Assembly (NCBI RefSeq): GCF_002407605.1
Contig: NZ_NXGV01000003.1
Coordinates: 1-64,000, forward strand
Direction of reading: 5' to 3'
Length of the DNA: 64,000 nucleotides
From: Marinobacter sp. ANT_B65
Lineage (GTDB): Bacteria > Pseudomonadota > Gammaproteobacteria > Pseudomonadales > Oleiphilaceae
The position numbers were made by a program, and so were the translations under genes. The notes under the pieces are model-generated. The model worked only from the letters and a program-made list of their open reading frames with translations, was not told the origin of the DNA and did not search any database. Positions 57,763 through 64,000 of this stretch are shown here, in pieces (position 1 is the stretch's first letter; each line of letters begins with the position of its first letter).

Positions 57763-58996
57763 GATTGTGCTTCAGGGTCAGGTCAGAAATCATTACGTTG
57801 TCCGGGTAAATCCAGTGCGGGGTCTGGTGGTAAATCACTTCAATATGCCTCTGATCGCCATCAGGCAGAGATTCAATCTCGGACACAATAGCTTGCAGCC
57901 AGTCGGCTTTGTCGATCTTCAGCCCTGTACCGGCTAGCGCCTCGGAAGCCAGGATAGCCCGATCGCCAAGAGTTCCGTCTACAACCAGCTGAATTAATTC
58001 TTCAATAGCCTCTTCTACCGGGTCGTCTTCTTCTGTTTCGGTTTCACCTGCCACGTCAAAACTGACGGTGTCTACGCCATCCGGTATGGGTCTATCCTCA
58101 ATGTCAGCAGGAACCGTCCGGGCTTTGGCCGCTATCTCTATCAGCTCAAGATCATCAGCAGAATCGTATATGTCCCCGAAGCCACGTATCTGGAAAGGCG
58201 CTACTGTGTTGAGAGATTCCGGGACCTGTCGCAAATCCAGGTGGTCAATAGACGGCTCAAACCCGCGGTTATTAATGAAGTGTGCTTCGAAGGCACCGAC
58301 CATCCGGCTCAGCCGCTGGTCTTCACGCATGCGTACCAGCATCTTGCGCAGCTGGTTAAGTGCGTAGGAAAGGTTTTTCTGGGAAGACTCCAGAGTGGCC
58401 GGCAGATGACGTAACAAGAGCCGCTTCAGAAAAGCATCCGAACCAGCCTGCTCCGCCAGCTCCCGAATACGGAAACTTTCGAACAGAGTAATCAGGCGAC
58501 CAGCCCGCGCAATAACCCGTTCGTTTTCGCGGATACGCAGCTGCAAATCCGTAATGTAGGCAAAACCTGTGTTGATATAGGTGGCAAAAGCCTCGGTTGC
58601 GTTGCGGATATCTTCGATCACATCCGCCAGGCACTCTTTGATTTCGCCTTCAAGCCGGTCAATGTCACTCAGGGCGGACCGCTTCTTGGCCTCTTTGTAT
58701 TCCTGGAACAACTCACTCAGTTGCTGCCACAGAATGTGCACCTGGGCACTGGCGTAGCGACGCCTTTCCGATTCCGTTATGTGATCGAGAAACTGCACCA
58801 GAACTTTTTTCAGCTGAAGATCTTCAGATTCACCTATGCGCCACACCAGCCGATGATGTTCCAGGGTTTCAATCAGGCCAAGATTGTCATCAGAATCCGG
58901 GATACGGTTTCCGTTACGCAGGTGCGCCTCCAGAATCGCCTCGCCATACTTTGCCAGGGCGCGGAGGGTGCTGTGAGCGTCTTGAGCGCGAGCCAT
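57752..58996 (-). CDS. MksF/JetA-like kleisin-type subunit
   Basis: A 414-residue, almost wholly helical protein. The N-terminal part (LRALAKYGEAILEAHLRNGN, then LVWRIGES) could be winged-helix. A long helical middle (residues about 65-215) follows, and an acidic linker (GETETEEDDPVEEAIEELIQ) sits near 320. No enzyme motif. Assignment as the kleisin-like subunit rests on size, helical content, acidic linker and its place in the operon. Start and end are overlapped by the neighbouring genes (1 and 11 bases), so the three small subunits are translationally coupled. Confidence 0.68.
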   Translation of the reverse strand: MARAQDAHSTLRALAKYGEAILEAHLRNGNRIPDSDDNLGLIETLEHHRLVWRIGESEDLQLKKVLVQFLDHITESERRRYASAQVHILWQQLSELFQEYKEAKKRSALSDIDRLEGEIKECLADVIEDIRNATEAFATYINTGFAYITDLQLRIRENERVIARAGRLITLFESFRIRELAEQAGSDAFLKRLLLRHLPATLESSQKNLSYALNQLRKMLVRMREDQRLSRMVGAFEAHFINNRGFEPSIDHLDLRQVPESLNTVAPFQIRGFGDIYDSADDLELIEIAAKARTVPADIEDRPIPDGVDTVSFDVAGETETEEDDPVEEAIEELIQLVVDGTLGDRAILASEALAGTGLKIDKADWLQAIVSEIESLPDGDQRHIEVIYHQTPHWIYPDNVMISDLTLKHNHAG

Positions 58997-59631
58997 CAGT
59001 GAAGCCTCATCTGCTCGGAATCCGCATCTTCAGACGACTGGATGCCTTCATGGGCCTGAATGAATGTCATGGCATCATATAGCCAGCTCCATCTGCCAGT
59101 GGCCCGGAACAGGCTGCCTGTGGTGCCCACGGGTTTCAGGTACCCCATTTTCTCCAGGCTGGAGAGTACCGCGCGAATCTGGCCGGCTGAATCTGCGCGT
59201 TTGGTGTGAAACACCTTTTTCTCTGCCAGCGACCTCAGCTTTGATTCCAGTGCCGGAGCTGCTGCAATGCGCTCCAGTATGGCGCCTTCAGACAGCTTGT
59301 CGCCGGGCAATACCGGGCGATCATTTGCTCCCAGCATCATCACAAGCCGCAGGAACTGCACGAAGGCCTCAAGATTATTGGCAACATCCCGGAACTGATG
59401 ACGGATCGCCTCTCTGGTTTCTGCATCTGAGGTATCCAGATACGCACACACAAACGCATCACGGGCGCTGGTCTGACGAAGCGTTCGGTTGACCTGGCTC
59501 AAAAAGCGGTTCACCGCATCCTGGTTGCCCGGCAAAAGCAGATAGTTGTATAGCTCATCGTCACTGACTTCGCAGATCACCCGCTCCTGAAGCAGGGCTG
59601 TCACAGTGCGTTCGAATAACGGACTACTCAT
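58996..59631 (-). CDS. MksE/JetB-like small subunit
   Basis: A 211-residue protein with two winged-helix-like parts: an N-terminal helical part with VNRTLRQTSARDAFVCAYLD and a C-terminal segment DSAGQIRAVLSSLEKMGYLK followed by a GSLFRATGRWSWLYD wing. This is the general form of MksE/MukE-type KITE subunits that bind the kleisin. The ATG overlaps the SMC gene's end by eight bases. Its stop codon shares one base with the ATG of the next gene (TGATG). Confidence 0.7.
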   Translation of the reverse strand: MSSPLFERTVTALLQERVICEVSDDELYNYLLLPGNQDAVNRFLSQVNRTLRQTSARDAFVCAYLDTSDAETREAIRHQFRDVANNLEAFVQFLRLVMMLGANDRPVLPGDKLSEGAILERIAAAPALESKLRSLAEKKVFHTKRADSAGQIRAVLSSLEKMGYLKPVGTTGSLFRATGRWSWLYDAMTFIQAHEGIQSSEDADSEQMRLH

Positions 59632-62600
59632 GGTCTGGCACCTCTTCTGCTTCTGCTATTGCAAGGGAAGGCTGACTGCCATGGCTCACACTGGCGAAGA
59701 TCCCGGCGTGCCTCCCCTGATTCGCTGAGGTTTCGTAGCTATGAATCCGGCCCTGTTTCAGCGAAATCTTGTTTTCGAAGAATTTGCGCAGACTCCTGTC
59801 CAGCTTCGGACATGCAGAAATCATGGTCAGGTTGTTCGCTTCCAGCATATCGGCCAGATGAGAAATGTTGTTCGGGCTGAGTGTTGCCAGTTCATCAATG
59901 GGCCAGGTAATACGGGTATTCAGATCCGGACACAGGTAGCGTGTCAGCCCCATGAACACGGTCATGATCGCCAGATACGTCAGGCCAGTTGAGCTGGCAG
60001 ACAGGAAGTCAGCATCCGTACGGATTACCACCTGCCGATCGTTTTCTTTCATTTCCAGACGCATGTCGATCATCGACTCGACACTTTCTTTCACTTTGGC
60101 GTCACTCAGGGTGTCTGTAACCAGTTTAAAACGCCTCAGAATCGCATCGCCCGGCAGTGAACGACGATTCATCTGAATCCATGTTTGCCACTGTTCCACA
60201 AACTCCTTCAAAGGCTGCCAGGTTTCGTCTTCATAGACACGAGGCTCCAACACCACCCGAATATCACTCAGGCTCTCGATCTGCTGATCTGTATTGATTT
60301 TGCGTTTCAGCAAGCCCGAAACCGCTTTCACCTCACGGGCCATTACTTCCAGACTGTCAAAATACTTCACCAGACTGCCTGCCTCGGAAACAAACTGATC
60401 AATCAGTGCATCACGTAGCTGAGGTATGTCGGTATCCAGCAGTTCACGCAGATCCGGAACCCGGGCCAGTTTGAAGCTTTCTTCGTGATCCAGAACCTCG
60501 CCGGTCATCTGACTGCGCCGGTAGGCAGACAGCTTCTGCCAGGCCTGCTGGATCTGGGTGTTGTCATACCGGTTCAGTATGGATGTGGCCTGATCAAAGG
60601 TGCCAACTACCTCTTTACGCAACTGCTCCAGTTTTTGGTAAGCGCCCTGAAGCTCCTGAGTGAGATCAGCAATGTTGCCCGGAAAGCCTTCAGCGAGGGT
60701 TTCACCGGGGAAGTGTCTGAGCACACCTTCGGCGGCGTCCATATGATCCTGAAGCATTTTGACAGCGCTCTGGTGCCCGGCAATTGATACCTTCAGCTTG
60801 CTATCCTGTTCCTTCCAGGTTCGCTCGGCTTCATTCCGTTCACGAACCAAAGCCTCGCGCTTTGCACTGGCGTGGCTGGCCTGCTCCGTAAGCGCCTCAA
60901 CCTTGCTCCATTCCTGTTCGCGCCACTTCCGGTATCCACGCACGAGATCCTCAGACGCAACGATTTTTTCAACCGTCCCTTTAAGTGTGCCTAACGCGTC
61001 TCTCGCTTCCTGAACCACCTTCGGATCAATGCCCTCTTCTGACAGGCGCTGATCGTATATCTCGCGCTTTTTGCTGAGGCGGGCTTTATATTCAGACTCC
61101 GCCGAGGCAATCAGTTCAGATAACTGGTCGATACTGGACTGAAGCTCCGCCTCCTGCTCCGCCCAATGGCCTCGCACATCCAGCATCTGCTGCTGAAAGC
61201 CGGATTCAACGTCCCGGATACCTTCTCCGGTCTGCTCATCGAAGGCCTTCAGCTTACGTTGAACCGCCTCGAGGTCCATGCTGATTGTTGCGACGCGGGC
61301 AGCCTGCGCTTCCTTGACTCGCAGACGTACATTGGCAAGCTTGTTCTGGGCGTTATTGCGGGTGCGTTCGACCAGCGAAAACTCTGTTTCCAGCCGGTCG
61401 GCAGCTTCAGCACGTTCTTTATAGGCAGCATGCCGGCGCTGGGCATCGCGTTCAGTTTCTGCCCGCAGTTTAATCGCCTCCTGCCGCTCGGCATCGATGC
61501 TTCGGCTGCGCTCCTGCAGAGCCTCCTCGGAAGCGGCAAAATCCGGAACCGGTAAAGCATCCAGCGCGAGCTGCCACCCCATCACCGCTGTTTCACCAGC
61601 ATCCGGATCACGGGTTGGTGCCAGATCCTTTCTGTGCAACAAGGACGGATTAACCACCTTGGCCAGACGGTTACCCCATTCCGGGTCCTGGCTACGTAGC
61701 TGCGACAACCAGGTCCCATTCTCAGGGGCGATCTGTTTTTGCAGCTCATTAAATCTGTCTTCCAGCTCCTGGACGTTCACATCCATAAGCTGAACCTGCT
61801 CCTGAGCCGCTTTCCAGTCGCGATCCGCCTGATCCCGCTTACGCCCTGCTTCCAGACGATTTTCGTGGGCCTGAGCGACCTGTTCAGAAGCTTCCTCAGA
61901 AGCCTGCTCTGCGGAAGCGATTTCCTGCTGCTCGGCCTCGGTCTGCCCGGGATTTTCCCTGAGCGCTGATAAACGGGCCTGTTCGCTGGTAAGTTCCGAC
62001 CGTTCGAGCGAGCGGGTATCCTTGTATTCGGATACCGCCGTCACTTTGTCTGCTTTGATCGAGTTCAGCTTCAGTTCATAAGCGTGCTTCACAGAGGTAA
62101 GTGCGTCTTTAGCTTCCCTCAGGCGCTGCTGGCGCTGAGCCTGCTGTTTCTCGTGCTCATGCTGGATACGTTGCTTCTCAAGATCAAACTCGCCCTCAAT
62201 GGCGGAAGCCTTACCGGTGAGATGGTCATAATCAGCCTGTGCCGTCGCCAGCCGCTGACGGTAGTCTGCCAGGTTGTCAAAACGCTGGGCCAGATCGGGC
62301 AGCCCCTCCGTCTCATACTTTTCGTTCTGCCTGTGCAGGGCGGCGACCTGCCCATCCAGGGACTCAAAATCGGCATTGTGATCGGTGATCTGGCGAGCAA
62401 GCTGACGATCCGTCTCTTCAAACTCCGACCGTCGATCGGTTCTCTCTGTTTCAAGCCGCTCCTTTTGTTGACCCAACTCACTCACTTTTTCCCGGGCTTC
62501 CTCAACTGTCACGAACAAGTTAGCGACGGTTCTGTCGGCTTGTTCAAGTATCGCCCGGCGCTCTGCGTCTTTTCTCAGGCAGGTGCGGATTTTTTCTTCC

Positions 62601-63367
62601 TCACCCGCAAAGTCAGAAAGACTCCGTATATCGGCGATCAGATCTTTACGGTCAATAGCCCGGGGTCTTGCATGCTGGTGGATATTCTCGAATTGCGTCT
62701 CGCAGATCATGGTCTTGAAGCTGCTCAGAAGCCGGTGCTTGTTCAGCACCACATGAGTGAGCCGTTCAATGTTGGTCATCTGGGTATCGCTGTCACCCAG
62801 GCCGAACTCTGCAGCCAGTGCACGAAGGGATCTGGCGTCCGCTGGTAAACGCTTGAGCAGCTTTTGATTGCGCTGAATGATTGCACGGTAATTGGTAATG
62901 GTATCGATCATCTTCGAGACGGCTGTGCCTCTCTGGCGCAGAGCGGCAAATACATCGTCTGCACTGGCCCCACCCTGAAGCAGCTCTTTGATCTCTGTTG
63001 CAAAGAAGGTCTCTTCGGCAGATCCGGCCACAAAGCGATAACAGGGCTTACCCTGAGCATGACGATACATCACCGCGCAATAAAGCCCTGTATGTCGCCG
63101 GTACTCGAAAATAATGAGGCTTTGAAATGTGGGCAGATAGTAGTCCAGAAAGGACAGCTTACCCGACGCTTTAGTGACTATCCGTTCCGGCTCTTCACCA
63201 AAGAAGGCCGGAACAAGAGCCAGCACAGACGTTTTACCGGCCCCGTTCACACCACCAAGGTGCGTTCGTTCGCGGCAGTCAATTTTGATGGTTCGTCCCT
63301 TCACTTGCTTGAAGGAGTGGTGCAGGACGATGCTTTCCAATCCGTAGCTTACAGTCTCGCCAGACAA
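59624..63367 (-). CDS. MksB/JetC-like SMC ATPase (DUF3584 type)
   Basis: A 1247-residue SMC-type ATPase. Walker A is GGVNGAGKTS (38-47). A YLP motif (77-79) is described for DUF3584. The head runs to about 255. Coiled coil covers about 260-545, a small hinge 548-612 (WGNRLAKVVNPSLL, MGWQLALDALPVPDF), and a returning coil about 615-930. The signature-like SASSTGLTYLAI (1123-1134) and Walker B ITWPIDEL (Asp1158, Glu1159) complete the ATPase. The start is a TTG with GGGGAA upstream; no ATG is available. First gene of a four-gene operon; likely a DNA loop-extruding motor acting on plasmids, as in Wadjet systems. Confidence 0.85.
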   Translation of the reverse strand: MSGETVSYGLESIVLHHSFKQVKGRTIKIDCRERTHLGGVNGAGKTSVLALVPAFFGEEPERIVTKASGKLSFLDYYLPTFQSLIIFEYRRHTGLYCAVMYRHAQGKPCYRFVAGSAEETFFATEIKELLQGGASADDVFAALRQRGTAVSKMIDTITNYRAIIQRNQKLLKRLPADARSLRALAAEFGLGDSDTQMTNIERLTHVVLNKHRLLSSFKTMICETQFENIHQHARPRAIDRKDLIADIRSLSDFAGEEEKIRTCLRKDAERRAILEQADRTVANLFVTVEEAREKVSELGQQKERLETERTDRRSEFEETDRQLARQITDHNADFESLDGQVAALHRQNEKYETEGLPDLAQRFDNLADYRQRLATAQADYDHLTGKASAIEGEFDLEKQRIQHEHEKQQAQRQQRLREAKDALTSVKHAYELKLNSIKADKVTAVSEYKDTRSLERSELTSEQARLSALRENPGQTEAEQQEIASAEQASEEASEQVAQAHENRLEAGRKRDQADRDWKAAQEQVQLMDVNVQELEDRFNELQKQIAPENGTWLSQLRSQDPEWGNRLAKVVNPSLLHRKDLAPTRDPDAGETAVMGWQLALDALPVPDFAASEEALQERSRSIDAERQEAIKLRAETERDAQRRHAAYKERAEAADRLETEFSLVERTRNNAQNKLANVRLRVKEAQAARVATISMDLEAVQRKLKAFDEQTGEGIRDVESGFQQQMLDVRGHWAEQEAELQSSIDQLSELIASAESEYKARLSKKREIYDQRLSEEGIDPKVVQEARDALGTLKGTVEKIVASEDLVRGYRKWREQEWSKVEALTEQASHASAKREALVRERNEAERTWKEQDSKLKVSIAGHQSAVKMLQDHMDAAEGVLRHFPGETLAEGFPGNIADLTQELQGAYQKLEQLRKEVVGTFDQATSILNRYDNTQIQQAWQKLSAYRRSQMTGEVLDHEESFKLARVPDLRELLDTDIPQLRDALIDQFVSEAGSLVKYFDSLEVMAREVKAVSGLLKRKINTDQQIESLSDIRVVLEPRVYEDETWQPLKEFVEQWQTWIQMNRRSLPGDAILRRFKLVTDTLSDAKVKESVESMIDMRLEMKENDRQVVIRTDADFLSASSTGLTYLAIMTVFMGLTRYLCPDLNTRITWPIDELATLSPNNISHLADMLEANNLTMISACPKLDRSLRKFFENKISLKQGRIHSYETSANQGRHAGIFASVSHGSQPSLAIAEAEEVPDHE

Positions 63368-63407
63368 ACTGATTTCCCCGTAACGGCAGGTCGTTCTTGA
63401 AACCAGC

Positions 63408-63428
63408 AGTATACAGTGAATAGTTCAC
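63408..63428 (-). promoter_or_regulatory. Putative promoter and operator of the SMC operon
   Basis: On the minus strand TATACT (63408-63413) is a good -10 box about 40 bases before the TTG start. Directly upstream, GTGAATAGTTCAC (63416-63428) is a perfect 5-3-5 inverted repeat lying in the spacer. No strong -35 is visible, so activation or weak basal expression is possible. Confidence 0.4.
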
Positions 63429-63494
63429 GGACAAAGCCGACGGCCTGTAATGCCCACCTGACTTAAACAAATGCCAAAATTCAGGCGCAACCAA

Positions 63495-63524
63495 TTGACC
63501 TGTCTCGCTCCCATGGTGCATTCT
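63495..63524 (+). promoter_or_regulatory. Possible promoter of the dctP gene
   Basis: TTGACC (63495-63500), an 18-base spacer and CATTCT (63519-63524) lie 41 bases before the dctP ATG. The -35 is good, the -10 weak. No sigma-54 site was found, although dctP genes often use one. Confidence 0.3.
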
Positions 63525-63564
63525 TCCGTTCGCGCTACTGCCTTATCCCTCAAGGAAAATTACA

Positions 63565-64000
63565 ATGAAAAAAATCGCTCTGAACACGCTGACACTCAGC
63601 ATTTCCCTGGCGCTCGCCAGTACAGCTTTTGCCTCCGACTTTACTGATATGGACCCCGTTACCCTGCGTCTGGCGCACGTGGTCAACGAGCAGGATGGTT
63701 TTCATATCGCAGCCGTCAAGTTTCAGGAACTGGTGGCAGAGCGTACAGAAGGAGCGGTGAGCATTGAGCTGTATCCTAACGCTTCTCTGGGTGACGAACG
63801 CACCCTGCTGGAAGGCATGCAGATCGGCACTGTTGATATGGGTGTCATCACCAACGGACCTGTAGCGAACTTTGTTGGTGAGATGGCTGTTTTTGAACTG
63901 CCATTTTTGTTTCCTTCACCAGAAGCCGCATACGGTGTGCTCGACGGCCCCATCGGCCAGGAACTGCTCGACAAACTCTCAGAGGTTAACCTGAAAGGTC
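63565..64000 (+). CDS. dctP: TRAP transporter solute-binding protein DctP (5' part, cut by the window)
   Basis: The first 145 codons of a DctP-family periplasmic binding protein. The signal peptide MKKIALNTLTLSISLALAST ends at AFA. Then follow VTLRLAHVVNEQDGFHIAAV, FQELVAERTEGAVSIELYPN, and LGDERTLLEGMQIGTVDMG, all typical. TRAP transporters bring in C4-dicarboxylates or other organic acids. AAGGAAAAT precedes the ATG. The frame runs open off the right edge; the membrane subunits would lie beyond. It is divergent from the SMC operon. Confidence 0.92.
   Translation, partial: MKKIALNTLTLSISLALASTAFASDFTDMDPVTLRLAHVVNEQDGFHIAAVKFQELVAERTEGAVSIELYPNASLGDERTLLEGMQIGTVDMGVITNGPVANFVGEMAVFELPFLFPSPEAAYGVLDGPIGQELLDKLSEVNLKG

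Noticed and set aside
58996..63367. Canonical MukBEF or housekeeping SMC-ScpAB
   Set aside because: The hinge is far smaller than in SMC, there is a linked Toprim gene, and the C-terminal signature and YLP motif fit the Mks/Wadjet side better.
1..64000. CRISPR arrays, transposases and integrases
   Set aside because: I found no regularly spaced repeats and no transposase or integrase frame anywhere in the window.

Overview
The window reads as chromosomal DNA of a marine gammaproteobacterium, almost certainly Marinobacter. The strongest pointer is the 661-residue two-domain fatty acyl-CoA reductase at 34433-36418, which matches from memory the wax-ester enzyme of M. aquaeolei VT8. The Pseudomonas-like blocks motY/pyrC/rnt and ubiG/mupP/yciK, the TRAP transporter gene and the gammaproteobacterial 16S 5' end fit this. 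No tools were run. Family calls come from reading the translations and from memory of family motifs.

Layout. 1-145 is the 5' end of a 16S rRNA gene (minus strand), preceded by a boxA and three tandem promoters up to about 590. 690-3254 is a minus-strand cluster: a CoA-type Nudix hydrolase, a gamma-carbonic-anhydrase-like protein, a DUF1289 protein and purT. It faces a zinc-ribbon Nudix gene and a NIF3-like gene. 4221-4634 is AT-rich, gene-free, and carries four DnaA-box-like 9-mers. purL and mltF then diverge, followed by recX, a DUF349 protein, comFB, a thiolase/FadB-like beta-oxidation pair, and prc with a coupled HTH gene. 20.5-27.5 kb holds methionine salvage (mtnA, mtaD-like), ubiG, mupP, yciK-like, a thioredoxin-fold gene, yaaA, a DUF2788 gene and rdgC. 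A Pat-type lysine acetyltransferase and a histone-deacetylase-family gene diverge at 30.4 kb. motY, pyrC, rnt, the fatty acyl-CoA reductase, an M16 protease and two TIGR04282/04283-type glycosyltransferases follow.

A tRNA-Arg(CCT) at 41427-41503 starts an accessory-looking stretch to about 44.75 kb: short unknown genes, a DUF4019 gene, a nonsense-mutated gene and a lipoprotein, with no integrase. Then come rnk, a methyl-accepting chemotaxis protein with a periplasmic CXXCH haem motif, an unknown gene with a sigma-54 promoter, a YciO-type/BolA pair, topB, and a three-gene module (OmpR-type regulator, LysM/FecR periplasmic protein, CHASE2 histidine kinase).

The last 7 kb is the most notable part: a tightly overlapping four-gene minus-strand operon at 56893-63367. 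It encodes a long SMC-type ATPase (Walker A, YLP motif, two coiled coils around a small hinge, Walker B), a small winged-helix-like subunit, a helical kleisin-like subunit and a Toprim protein. This is an MksBEFG/Wadjet-type condensin in the order B-E-F-G instead of the commonly described F-E-B-G. It probably acts on foreign circular DNA. It is flanked by the 3' remnant of a TonB-dependent receptor gene, broken by a 5-bp duplication, and by a truncated TRAP dctP gene at the window edge.
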